NCBI GenBank assembly: GCA_964444835.1
Contig: CAYUIT010000007.1
Span: 1-64,000, forward strand
Reading direction: 5' to 3'
Length of the DNA: 64,000 nt
DNA from: CADEED01 sp964444835
Lineage (GTDB): Bacteria > Pseudomonadota > Gammaproteobacteria > Steroidobacterales > Steroidobacteraceae
Part shown: one piece after another, positions 50,515 to 58,091 of the stretch
Numbering within the stretch: the first letter of the stretch is position 1
How the letters are laid out: every line of letters begins with the position of its first letter
The notes under the pieces: generated by a model
Database searches by the model: none
The model's input: only the letters and a program-made list of their open reading frames with translations
What the model was told of the DNA's origin: nothing
Translations under genes and position numbers: made by a program

Positions 50515-51437
50515 GCGCATTGGCCGCATACGGCACGCGTCATGCCCAAGCGCTGCTGGGCTCGCTCGGGCGGCTCACTCGTACGCCGCTCGCAACGATC
50601 CTGACGGTGACCGTCATCGGCGTGGCGCTCGCGCTGCCCGTCGGCCTTGCGCTGTTCGTCCAGAACGCGCGGCTCGCCACGGGCGACTTCCGCAACGCGG
50701 TGGATTTCACGGTCCACTTCAAACTTGGGACGTCGCTTGAGCGCGTGAATCAACTGGCGCGCAAGCTGCGCGAGCGCGACGACATCGACTCCGTCAAAGT
50801 GACCTCGGCCGAACAGTCGCTCGAGGAATTCAAACGCAACTCGGGCTTCGGCGACGCGCTCGCCGCGCTCGAAGATAACCCGCTACCGCATCACCTGGTT
50901 GTTAGACCGAAAGCCGCTGGCGCGACGCCGACTGAGGTGGAATCGCTGCGGCGCTATTTCGCCGCGTGGCCCGAGGTCGACATCGTGCAACTCGACTCCG
51001 ACTGGGTGCGACGCTTCAACGCGATCCTCGATGTACTGCGGCGCGTGCTGTGGACGGCCATCGTCGTGTTGGGTTTCGGTGTCCTCGCCGTGATCGGCAA
51101 TACGATTCGACTCGAGATCCAGAACCGCCGACCCGAGATCGAAGTGACCAAGCTGGTGGGCGGATCGAACGCGTTCGTCCGGCGCCCCTTCCTCTACACG
51201 GGCGTCTTCTACGGCCTCGCAGGAGCGTTGTTGGCGGCTTTGATCGTATGGGGCGCGGGCGAGTACCTCGGCCAGGCGGTTGCGGCCCTGGCCGCGCAAT
51301 ACGGGGGCAAATTCGACCCGGATGGTCTCGGCTGGCGGGAATTTGGCATATTAGCCGCCGTTGGCAGCATTTTAGGCTGGTTTGGCGCCCTGATCTCGAC
51401 AGGACGGCACCTACGCCAGATTGAGCCCCGGGCCTGA
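50511..51437 (+). CDS. ftsX: Cell-division protein FtsX
   Basis: A 308-residue membrane subunit of FtsEX. The cytoplasmic N-terminus and first helix (ATILTVTVIGVALALPVGLA, about residues 27-47) precede a periplasmic loop (about 50-165: DFTVHFKLGTSLERVNQLAR, EQSLEEFKRNSGFGDALAAL). Then follow three helices (about 170-200, 225-250, 270-295) with the FtsX motif RRPEIEVTKLVGGSNAFVRR. The loop contacts periplasmic activators of amidases. Translation is coupled to ftsE. Confidence 0.97.
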   Translation: MSALAAYGTRHAQALLGSLGRLTRTPLATILTVTVIGVALALPVGLALFVQNARLATGDFRNAVDFTVHFKLGTSLERVNQLARKLRERDDIDSVKVTSAEQSLEEFKRNSGFGDALAALEDNPLPHHLVVRPKAAGATPTEVESLRRYFAAWPEVDIVQLDSDWVRRFNAILDVLRRVLWTAIVVLGFGVLAVIGNTIRLEIQNRRPEIEVTKLVGGSNAFVRRPFLYTGVFYGLAGALLAALIVWGAGEYLGQAVAALAAQYGGKFDPDGLGWREFGILAAVGSILGWFGALISTGRHLRQIEPRA

Positions 51438-51567
51438 ACGATCCGGAAAATACCCTTCCAGAACAGTTGTTTGCGCCACTGGAGGAACTTGACGGGGGTC
51501 TTAGCACTCCAAGTTCCCGAGTGCTAATATTGGCACCCGTTGAGCCCCTCTGGGAGGTTGTGGACTG
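51438..51567 (+). promoter_or_regulatory. CIRCE operator and promoter region of rpoH
   Basis: TTAGCACTC (51501-51509), a 9-nt spacer, and GAGTGCTAA (51519-51527) form an exact CIRCE element, the binding site of the repressor HrcA. The right half runs into TGCTAATAT (51522-51530), an extended -10 hexamer, so repressor binding would cover the promoter. TTGACG at 51489-51494 is too far for a -35 of that -10 but could serve another start. An AGG-containing site precedes ATG 51568. HrcA control of the sigma-32 gene would couple the two heat-shock circuits. Confidence 0.93.
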
Positions 51568-52434
51568 ATGACTGCTACCGCGCTCATTGCCCGTCATGCC
51601 GATTTGGCCGTCGCCGGCCCGCTCGGTAGTTTCGATGCCTATGTCGACCGCGTCAGCCGGATTCCGGTGCTGTCGCGCGAGGCAGAGCTTGATCTCGCCC
51701 GCCGCTTTCGCGAGCACGGCGATCTCGATGCGGCGCGCGAGCTCGTCTTGTCCCACCTGCGCTTCGTCGTGCACATCGCGCGTGGCTACTCAGGCTACGG
51801 CCTGCCGCTCGGCGACATCGTGCAGGAAGGCAACGTTGGCTTGATGAAGGCCGTCAAGCGCTTCGAGCCCTCGGTGGGCGTGCGCTTGGTGTCGTTTGCC
51901 GTGCACTGGATTCGCGCCGAGATTCACGAGTACGTGCTGCGCAACTGGCGGCTGGTCAAGGTCGCCACAACCAAAGCGCAGCGCAAGCTGTTCTTCAATT
52001 TGCGCAAGCTGAAAAAGAACTTGGCGTGGCTTACGCACGACGAGACGCAAGCGGTCGCGAAAGACCTCGGCGTAACGCCTGCGGAAGTCACCGAGATGGA
52101 AAAGCGCCTCGCGGCGCGCGATATGACGTTCGATCCGACACCGGAATCGGACGAAGACGACGTGTACTCGCCCGCTTCCTACCTACCCGCTCCGGATGCC
52201 GATCCGGCCGAACAGGTGGAGAGCGAGGAATGGGAATCGGCGTCGGCTGATCGCTTGTCAGCCGCGTTGAAGGTGCTCGACGAGCGCAGCCGCGACATCG
52301 TGTTGAGCCGCTGGACGGGCGACGCGAAGGCCACGCTGCATGACTTGGCCGACAAATACCAAGTGTCGGCGGAACGTATTCGCCAGATCGAAGCCAACGC
52401 GATCAAGAAGCTGCGGAACTTGATGGCGGCGTAG
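51568..52434 (+). CDS. rpoH: Heat-shock RNA polymerase sigma factor RpoH (sigma-32)
   Basis: A 288-residue sigma factor for heat-shock genes. Region 1.2/2.1 has FDAYVDRVSRIPVLSREAEL. Region 2.2-2.4 has RELVLSHLRFVVHIARGYSG, GDIVQEGNVGLMKAVKRFEP and RLVSFAVHWIRAEIHEYVLR. The RpoH box that follows is RNWRLVKVATTKAQRKLFFN (Q-R-K-L-F-F-N). Region 4.2 is TLHDLADKYQVSAERIRQIE. The C-terminus is normal. It is the last gene of the ftsYEX-rpoH cluster, with its own CIRCE-regulated promoter. Confidence 0.98.
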   Translation: MTATALIARHADLAVAGPLGSFDAYVDRVSRIPVLSREAELDLARRFREHGDLDAARELVLSHLRFVVHIARGYSGYGLPLGDIVQEGNVGLMKAVKRFEPSVGVRLVSFAVHWIRAEIHEYVLRNWRLVKVATTKAQRKLFFNLRKLKKNLAWLTHDETQAVAKDLGVTPAEVTEMEKRLAARDMTFDPTPESDEDDVYSPASYLPAPDADPAEQVESEEWESASADRLSAALKVLDERSRDIVLSRWTGDAKATLHDLADKYQVSAERIRQIEANAIKKLRNLMAA

Positions 52435-52443
52435 CGCTGCGCG

Positions 52444-53160
52444 TCAGGCGTAGATGCACATCCGCAGGCCGTGACGATCGCGCGCCTGCGGATCTCCTAA
52501 CTCCATGGCCGCTCCTGCGGCGACGCGTTGCACCGACCGCAACACCGCTAGCGCATCCAACAAGTCATCGCTCGCATACCGCAAGCCCGCGAGTTGCTGG
52601 TGGAGACTCGGCAGCACGTGCGGCCAACGGCTCGCCACGAGGCGGCGGCGCTCGCGGGCACCCGCGAGGGAGCGCTTGGGATGATGCAACGCGTGACCGG
52701 CCCATACGGCAAAGGCCACTTCGGGATGAATCTCGAACGTGCGTCGCGCACGGGCGCGATCGGCACGCAGCACCGCATCCAGCTCGGCGATTTTCGGCAC
52801 GATACCCCAGGCTTGCCGACTGATCCGCTTGCCTTCCTGACGCTCGCGGAGCGCGCACGCGTCGCTGTACGACGCGGCTCGCAAACAGACCCGCGGTGGT
52901 ACATCGAAAACGCTCGCAGCACGCGGCCGGCCTAACAACTTTCGCGCGGCGGACTCACACGCCCGCGGCGAGCGTTCGGGAATGCCGATGGGCATATCGA
53001 CACCAATCCAGGCACGCCGCGGTAGTGCCGCGTGGAGTGCGTCAAACGTGGCGAAGACTTGTGCGTGTAGCGGCGCTCGTGTCCGCATCGTCACAGCAAG
53101 CCAACCACCGCGGCACCCGTCTACGCCGACGAATACGGGCTGCTCGCGCCGCACACTCAC
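52444..53160 (-). CDS. DUF429 domain protein
   Basis: A 238-residue protein of the DUF429 family, which adopts an RNase H-like fold. Diagnostic parts are FVGVDGCRGGWLAVTM at the N-terminus (first acidic residue), AWIGVDMPIGIPERSPRACE (second acidic site), FDVPPRVCLRAASYSDACAL, RTFEIHPEVAFAVWAG and SDDLLDALAVLRSVQR (last Asp pair). The retained acidic residues suggest a nuclease-type metal site, although no activity is proven. GTG 53160 overlaps the stop of the upstream exported protein (GTGA). It is convergent with rpoH (9 nt). Confidence 0.9.
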   Translation of the reverse strand: MSVRREQPVFVGVDGCRGGWLAVTMRTRAPLHAQVFATFDALHAALPRRAWIGVDMPIGIPERSPRACESAARKLLGRPRAASVFDVPPRVCLRAASYSDACALRERQEGKRISRQAWGIVPKIAELDAVLRADRARARRTFEIHPEVAFAVWAGHALHHPKRSLAGARERRRLVASRWPHVLPSLHQQLAGLRYASDDLLDALAVLRSVQRVAAGAAMELGDPQARDRHGLRMCIYA

Positions 53161-53894
53161 TCGGATGGCGGAGCGCTCACGTACGCCGTCATGCTCGCCG
53201 GGAGCACGTCATAGGTATACGGCACGAAGATTCCGAGCTCGAGCACGCCCGTGCGAACCCACTGTACGGGTTTGTCGACACCGCGCACGACGACGCGATA
53301 CTGATCGCCCAGGGCACCCGTCACTTTGCGGACATCGTCGGCGAACAGCTTGATGACAGCGTCACGGTACTGACTCGGATTGACGATGCTGATCTCGACC
53401 TCGCTCGCACCATCAAGCTGCGTGCGCCCGACGGGTTTGATGCTGGCAATGAAGCTGCGGAGCTTCGCGACGATGGCCGGGCCGTTGGCTTCGCCGGGAG
53501 GGATCTTGGTCTTGACGGTGATCGATGTGCGCGAGGTGTCCGGCCGCCCAGCACTCTCGAGCTGCACATTGGCGGTGTCTACCTTCAACGGCAGGACCGT
53601 CCCTGCATCACTCACGGTCGACACATCGATGCTCCCATCGCGTTTGGCGGCTGCGAGGGCGGCGCGTAGTGTTTCGAAAATCTCGGTGCGACGTGCGGCT
53701 GCTTCGCGCGTGTCGTTCGTCACTTCAACGCGCAACAGCGCGAAGTCCCCCGTGCGCTTGAGCATGGTGCCCGGTATGGCGGTTTCTGCGCGGCGCTGCG
53801 CCGTGACGACAATCTCCTCGGCGTCTTGCGCCACTGCTGTCGCGGCCCACAGGCAGCCAATCGCGGCGACGAGCCATTGCTGGTAGTTAGTCAT
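53157..53894 (-). CDS. Exported protein with TonB-box-like N-terminus, SIMPL-like body
   Basis: A 245-residue exported protein. The signal peptide (MTNYQQWLVAAIGCLWAATA) is followed immediately by AQDAEEIVVTAQRRAE, which looks like the TonB box and plug start of TonB-dependent receptors. No receptor barrel follows. The body is alternating strands and helices (LLRVEVTNDTREAAARRTEI, IVAKLRSFIASIKPVGRTQL, DQYRVVVRGVDKPVQW) resembling periplasmic SIMPL/DUF541 proteins that often accompany envelope functions. ATG 53894 is preferred over an upstream in-frame start. It overlaps the DUF429 gene. The family call is tentative. Confidence 0.7.
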   Translation of the reverse strand: MTNYQQWLVAAIGCLWAATAVAQDAEEIVVTAQRRAETAIPGTMLKRTGDFALLRVEVTNDTREAAARRTEIFETLRAALAAAKRDGSIDVSTVSDAGTVLPLKVDTANVQLESAGRPDTSRTSITVKTKIPPGEANGPAIVAKLRSFIASIKPVGRTQLDGASEVEISIVNPSQYRDAVIKLFADDVRKVTGALGDQYRVVVRGVDKPVQWVRTGVLELGIFVPYTYDVLPASMTAYVSAPPSE

Positions 53895-53948
53895 GTTGAT
53901 TCCCCTCGCGCCAAGAGGGCGCTGATCGATTGTACCGGGGCCCCAACG

Positions 53949-53978
53949 AAAAAGGCTCGGCACCTGCGGCGCCGAGCC
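53949..53978 (-). terminator. Intrinsic terminator below the OmpA-type gene
   Basis: On the minus strand GGCTCGGC (53971-53978), a 9-nt loop and GCCGAGCC (53954-53961) form an 8-bp stem followed by TTTTT (53949-53953). It lies 24 nt after the OmpA-type stop and ends that transcript before the upstream side of the exported-protein gene. Confidence 0.9.
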
Positions 53979-54001
53979 CTTGGTCCCGTGACGAAGGCAG
54001 A

Positions 54002-54682
54002 CTAGCCTTGCGTGATTGGCTGCAGCGTCAGCTCGACGCGGCGGTTCTGCTGGCGACCGTCCGGCGAGTCATTCGACGCGACCGGTTCGCGCTCGCCGGC
54101 ACCTTGGGCCACGATGCGTTGGTCGTTGACGCCGCGCGTGCGCAGATAACCTGCCACCGTGCTCGCGCGCTTTTGCGAGAGCTGCAAGTTGTAGTCGTCC
54201 GCACCCACGCTGTCGGTGTGGCCTTCCACATCGATCAACGTTTTGTCGAACTCCTTGAGCACGATCGCAACAGAGTCGAGCACGCCAAAGAAGCTGGCAT
54301 TCAAATCCGCGCTCGCCGTTTGGAACGTGACGTTGCCGGGCATGTTGAGCACGATCTCATTGCCATTACGCGTGACAGAAACGCCGGTGCCTTGCAGCTG
54401 CGCGCGCAACTTGGCTTCCTGACGATCCATGTAATTGCCAACGGCACCGCCCGCCAGTGCGCCCACGCCCGCACCGATCAGTGCGCGCTCGCGTCGCTCC
54501 TTGGAGTTGTCACCCGTCACGGCACCGAGAATTGCGCCCGAGAGCGCGCCGATGCCGGCGCCCTTGGCGGTCTTACTGACCTTCTTCTCGCCCGTGTAGG
54601 CGTCCGTGGTGTGACAGCCTGCGGTAATAACGGCCGCGACCGCGATTACCAGGCCATTGCGAACAGTTGTCGATAACTTCAT
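54002..54682 (-). CDS. OmpA-family lipoprotein (YiaD-like)
   Basis: A 226-residue outer-membrane lipoprotein. The signal ends at lipobox ITAGC (Cys near residue 23). Residues about 38-80 form a glycine-zipper segment (GAGIGALSGAILGAVTGD; LIGAGVGALAGGAVGNYM). Residues about 115-222 form an OmpA peptidoglycan-binding domain with VEGHTDSVGADDYNLQLSQK and SNDSPDGRQQNRRVELTL, including the Asp and Arg that hold diaminopimelate. It anchors the outer membrane to the cell wall. Monocistronic, with an intrinsic terminator. Confidence 0.95.
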   Translation of the reverse strand: MKLSTTVRNGLVIAVAAVITAGCHTTDAYTGEKKVSKTAKGAGIGALSGAILGAVTGDNSKERRERALIGAGVGALAGGAVGNYMDRQEAKLRAQLQGTGVSVTRNGNEIVLNMPGNVTFQTASADLNASFFGVLDSVAIVLKEFDKTLIDVEGHTDSVGADDYNLQLSQKRASTVAGYLRTRGVNDQRIVAQGAGEREPVASNDSPDGRQQNRRVELTLQPITQG

Positions 54683-54759
54683 TTGCCATCCTCCAATGCT
54701 TTGAGCGATGGCACCACACTAACAGCTTCGGCGTGAATGCAACGTGAACAAACCGCAGT

Positions 54760-55293
54760 TCAATCGACTCCGTCCGAGGACGCTGGCGGCGAACTGGCTT
54801 TACTGTAGCCGTGCGGCCGAATGGCCACGGTATTAGTCACCAGCGTGCAGCGTGTGCCATCTGTACGGTAGAAACCGTACTCGAAGGTGGGGGTAGCCCG
54901 TCCAGACGTCGCGAGTTCGCGACGAATTTCGGCTTCCTTTTCTGCTGGCAATGTGAAGCGCATCTCAAGATCACTATTGCCACCGTGTTCGAAATCGATA
55001 GTCATCGCTCGCGTCCACACCGATTGTCCGGGAAACACGCGTGCACATGCCAGGGCCGCGATGGGGTCGGCAAGCGCCGCTTGGTAGCCGCCAAACATCA
55101 CGCCGCCCGGATTGCGCGAGATCGCGTTGAGCGGCAAACGAATCCGCACCGTGCGCCAGTCGTTAGCCAGCTCGAGCACGCGGATGCGCATGAAGAAAAA
55201 CGGCGGGTACCATTCGAGCAAGCGCGCATCGGACAGCCAGCGCTTGCGGACCATGAAGTTCATGAAGCGTTGCATCGGCGCCGGGCGTTTCAT
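54760..55293 (-). CDS. DUF4442 / PaaI-like hot-dog fold protein
   Basis: A 177-residue protein with a hot-dog (thioesterase-like) fold of the DUF4442 type. Blocks are MRIRVLELANDWRTVRIRLP, NPGGVMFGGYQAALADPIAA (the central helix, with a conserved Gly-Gly and Asp) and an FEHGGNSDLEMRFTLPAEKE strand. The catalytic residues of PaaI are not certain. ATG 55293 gives MKRPAPMQRFMNFMVRKRW. It could hydrolyse an acyl-CoA or only bind one. It is divergent from the Mpo1-like gene, 45 nt away. Confidence 0.85.
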   Translation of the reverse strand: MKRPAPMQRFMNFMVRKRWLSDARLLEWYPPFFFMRIRVLELANDWRTVRIRLPLNAISRNPGGVMFGGYQAALADPIAALACARVFPGQSVWTRAMTIDFEHGGNSDLEMRFTLPAEKEAEIRRELATSGRATPTFEYGFYRTDGTRCTLVTNTVAIRPHGYSKASSPPASSDGVD

Positions 55294-55338
55294 GGGCGTA
55301 TTGTTGCAGAGGCGCGCGCCGTGGCGTAGCGTTGGATT

Positions 55339-55806
55339 GTGCGTACCGTCAACGAATGGCTCGACGAATACGGTTCGAGCCACCAAAACCCGACGAACAA
55401 GTTGCTGCACTGGATCTGTGTGCCGCCGATCGTCATGTGCGTGATCGGCTTTCTGTGGCTCATTCCCGTACCAGCGGCGTTCACGGCGCTCTCACCTTGG
55501 CTCAATTGGGCCACGCTCACGATCGCAGCGGCGGTGGTTTTCTATTTTTACTTGTCGCCGCGTTTGGCGATCGGTGCGGCGCTCGTGCTCATAGCGCTGG
55601 CTGTAGTCGTTAGCTGGCTCGATTCGCTGGCATGGCCGTTGTGGGCCGTCTGCTTGCTGATCTTTGTCGTCGCCTGGGTTGGGCAATTCATTGGCCACGC
55701 ATATGAGGGCAAGCGCCCATCGTTCTTCAAGGATGTGTTGTTCTTGATGATCGGCCCGCTGTGGCTGCTGTCCTTCGTCTATCGAAAACTTGGCTTGCGC
55801 TACTGA
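55339..55806 (+). CDS. Mpo1-like (DUF962) membrane protein
   Basis: A 155-residue membrane protein of the DUF962/Mpo1 family. The N-terminal motif EYGSSHQNPTNKLLHWICVP has the family pattern H-x-N-x2-N-x3-H-x4-P. The second histidine signature is FIGHAYEGKRPSFFKDVLFL. There are four hydrophobic helices in between and after. Yeast Mpo1 is an Fe(2+)-dependent dioxygenase in phytosphingosine alpha-oxidation; a related fatty-acid oxidation role in bacteria is inference. The start is GTG 55339. Its stop overlaps the convergent HDAC-like gene by 7 nt. Confidence 0.93.
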   Translation: MRTVNEWLDEYGSSHQNPTNKLLHWICVPPIVMCVIGFLWLIPVPAAFTALSPWLNWATLTIAAAVVFYFYLSPRLAIGAALVLIALAVVVSWLDSLAWPLWAVCLLIFVVAWVGQFIGHAYEGKRPSFFKDVLFLMIGPLWLLSFVYRKLGLRY

Positions 55807-56759
55807 GCCCGGGCCTGCAGATCACGCAGCGCCTCTTCAAACACCAGCGCGTGGAGCTCTGCTGTACGCAGCGGCGTCGGGGCGTAGCCTCCCGCCAAGG
55901 TGATGACGAGCGGTATTCCGCGTGCCCGTACTTGCTCGATCACGAAGCGATCCCGCGCCCGCACACCCCCGTCGCTGAGCGCAAAGCGCCCATAGCGATC
56001 GTTAGCAGCCACATCGACGCCCGCGAGATAGAACACGATGTCGGCACGAAACTCGGCCAGGATGCGCGGCACATGCCGTTCGAGCGCAGCGAGATACTCC
56101 ACGTCGGTCGTGCCGTCGCCGAGACCGACGTCGAGTGTCGAACGCATTTTCTCCGTCGGGTAATTGCGTTCACCATGCAATGAGAATGTAAACACGGACG
56201 GATCGTGCTCGAAGATTGCGGCCGTGCCATTCCCTTGGTGCACATCGAGATCGATGACGAGCGCGCGGCTGATAGCGCGGCGCGCTTGCAACGCGCGAAT
56301 CGCGACCGCGACGTCGTTGACGATGCAAAAGCCCTCGCCGCGGTCTGCGAAGGCGTGATGGGTACCGCCCGCGAGGTTGCCGCTAATGCCGTCTAGCAAC
56401 GCACGCTCCGCCGCGTCCAGGGTGCCCTGCGCCGCGAGCTGAGCGCGGCGCCACAACCGCTCGGACCACGGTACGCCGATGCGGCGCTGCTCGGCGGGCG
56501 TCAACGTGCCGGTCTCTAGTTTTGCGAGGTACTGGGGCGTGTGCACGGCTTCGAGTGCCGCGCGTGCGACCAGCGCAGGCTCGAGTAACTGTTCGGGTGT
56601 GACTAACTGCCGCGCGAGCAAAATCTCGCGAATCGCCCCGTACTTCGACATCGGAAACGGATGCCCATCCGGCATCGGCACGACATAGTCTGGATGATGG
56701 CTCAAGCGCAGCACGGCCCTATCGTGCAACGGCCGCTCGCCGCGGTACAGCGTGGCCAC
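55800..56759 (-). CDS. Histone-deacetylase-family protein (acetoin-utilisation/APAH type)
   Basis: A 319-residue zinc-dependent deacetylase-like protein. Blocks are HHPDYVVPMPDGHPFPMSKY, GGTHHAFADRGEGFCIVNDV (tandem His and the following Phe), the metal-binding LVIDLDVHQGNGTAAIFEHD (D-x-H), VFTFSLHGERNYP, the third ligand in YLAGVDVAANDRYGRF and LAGGYAP. Bacterial members deacetylate polyamines or acyl-lysine. The first 15 residues are not conserved; a GTG near 56714 is a possible alternative start. It is divergent from the acyl-CoA dehydrogenase gene across a region with a palindrome and direct repeats. Confidence 0.92.
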   Translation of the reverse strand: MATLYRGERPLHDRAVLRLSHHPDYVVPMPDGHPFPMSKYGAIREILLARQLVTPEQLLEPALVARAALEAVHTPQYLAKLETGTLTPAEQRRIGVPWSERLWRRAQLAAQGTLDAAERALLDGISGNLAGGTHHAFADRGEGFCIVNDVAVAIRALQARRAISRALVIDLDVHQGNGTAAIFEHDPSVFTFSLHGERNYPTEKMRSTLDVGLGDGTTDVEYLAALERHVPRILAEFRADIVFYLAGVDVAANDRYGRFALSDGGVRARDRFVIEQVRARGIPLVITLAGGYAPTPLRTAELHALVFEEALRDLQARAQ

Positions 56760-56767
56760 TGCGAGCT

Positions 56768-56842
56768 TCCAGGATGTGCTTGTCCTGGATGTTGAATCCC
56801 CTATTAGGTCGATAGGGTGTGCGAGCCGACTCGGGTAAACTC
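56768..56842. promoter_or_regulatory. Divergent control region between HDAC-like and acyl-CoA dehydrogenase genes
   Basis: Within the 113-nt divergent spacer are a perfect 7-bp palindrome TCCAGGA-n8-TCCTGGA (56768-56789), a second one CCCTAT-n7-ATAGGG around 56799-56817, and a tandem direct repeat ACTCGGG-taa-ACTCGGG (about 56829-56845). This concentration suggests binding by one or two dimeric regulators acting on both genes. No regulator gene is adjacent. Confidence 0.45.
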
Positions 56843-56872
56843 GGGCGTAATTCGTTTTTTATGAGATTTTCC

Positions 56873-58078
56873 ATGGCCACTGCTCCCGCAGCGCTCGCGA
56901 GTACGCTGAAGCGCCCATCGACGCTCGACCCACTCGATCTCTTCGACACGCGCTCCTTGCTGAGCGAGGACGAATGCATGGTGCAAGACACCGTACGCCG
57001 ACTCGTCGACGACCGCGTGTTGCCCATCATCCAAGAGTGTTTCGAGACCCATCGTTTCCCGCGCGAGTTGATTCCGGAGCTGGCGTCGCTTGGGTTGTTA
57101 GGCTCCTCGATCCACGGCTACGACTGCGCAGGCATGAACGCCGTGAGCTACGGGCTCATCTGCCAAGAGCTCGAGCGCGGCGACTCGGGCATTCGTAGTT
57201 TTGTGTCGGTACAAAGCTCGCTCTGCATGTATCCGATCTATGCGTTCGGCAGCGACGAGCAGAAACGCCAGTTCTTGCCCGACATGGCACGCGGCACCAA
57301 GATCGGTTGCTTCGGGTTGACCGAGTCCCATGGCGGCTCCGACCCGGCCAACATGAAGACGCACGCGAAGCGCCGTGGCAACGATTGGGTGATCAACGGC
57401 TCCAAGATGTGGATCACTAACGGCGCAATCGCCGACCTCTGCATTTGCTGGGCGATGACCGATGAGGGCATCCGTGGCTTCATCGTGGAAAAAGGCACGC
57501 CCGGGTTCACCGCCCCCGAGATCGAGCGCAAGTTCAGCTTGCGAGCTTCCGTCACCTCGGCCCTGTTCTTCGACAACGTCGTGGTGCCGGAGTCGAACCG
57601 GTTGCCACTCGCGATCGGCCTCAAAGGCCCGCTCTCCTGCTTGACCCAAGCGCGCTACGGCATCACGTGGGGCGTCATTGGCGCAGCGCAGGCATGCTTG
57701 GCGCAACTCCTGGACTACACCCAGACGCGTGCCACTTTCGGCCGACCGCTGGCGGCGAATCAAGCCGTGCAGATTCGGCTCGCCGACATGTCACGCCGGA
57801 TCACCACGGCGCAACTGCTGTCCTTACAACTCGGTCGGCTCAAGGATGCGAGCAAGATGGTGCCCACGCAGGTCTCGCTCGCCAAATGGAACAACTGCCG
57901 CATGGCGCTCGACATCGCGCGCGATTGCCGCGACTTGTTAGGCGGTGCCGGAATCAGCGCGGAGTACGTGCCGATTCGGCATGCGCTCAATCTCGAGAGT
58001 GTCATCACCTACGAGGGCACCGAGACTGTCCATCAATTGTCGGTCGGCCGTGAGCTCACCGGCATCAACGCATTCTGA
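56873..58078 (+). CDS. Acyl-CoA dehydrogenase, glutaryl-CoA dehydrogenase-like
   Basis: A 401-residue FAD-dependent acyl-CoA dehydrogenase. Blocks are ELERGDSGIRSFVSVQSSLC (matching the glutaryl-CoA dehydrogenase substrate Arg region), CFGLTESHGGSDPANMKTHA (FAD motif), GSKMWITNGAIADL, LTQARYGITWGVIGAAQACL, TRATFGRPLAANQAVQIRLA and the catalytic Glu in ITYEGTETVHQLSVGRELTG. It would oxidise and decarboxylate glutaryl-CoA to crotonyl-CoA in Lys/Trp or aromatic degradation. ATG 56873 is favoured; ATG 56861 is four codons upstream. The neighbouring HDAC-like gene and its shared control region suggest a link to amine or polyamine catabolism (inference). Confidence 0.93.
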   Translation: MATAPAALASTLKRPSTLDPLDLFDTRSLLSEDECMVQDTVRRLVDDRVLPIIQECFETHRFPRELIPELASLGLLGSSIHGYDCAGMNAVSYGLICQELERGDSGIRSFVSVQSSLCMYPIYAFGSDEQKRQFLPDMARGTKIGCFGLTESHGGSDPANMKTHAKRRGNDWVINGSKMWITNGAIADLCICWAMTDEGIRGFIVEKGTPGFTAPEIERKFSLRASVTSALFFDNVVVPESNRLPLAIGLKGPLSCLTQARYGITWGVIGAAQACLAQLLDYTQTRATFGRPLAANQAVQIRLADMSRRITTAQLLSLQLGRLKDASKMVPTQVSLAKWNNCRMALDIARDCRDLLGGAGISAEYVPIRHALNLESVITYEGTETVHQLSVGRELTGINAF

Positions 58079-58091
58079 TCCGGGAACTGGC

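Noticed and set aside
51489..51517. Promoter for rpoH using TTGACG as the -35
   Set aside because: No acceptable -10 at 16-18 nt spacing; the extended -10 TGCTAATAT overlapping CIRCE is the better candidate.
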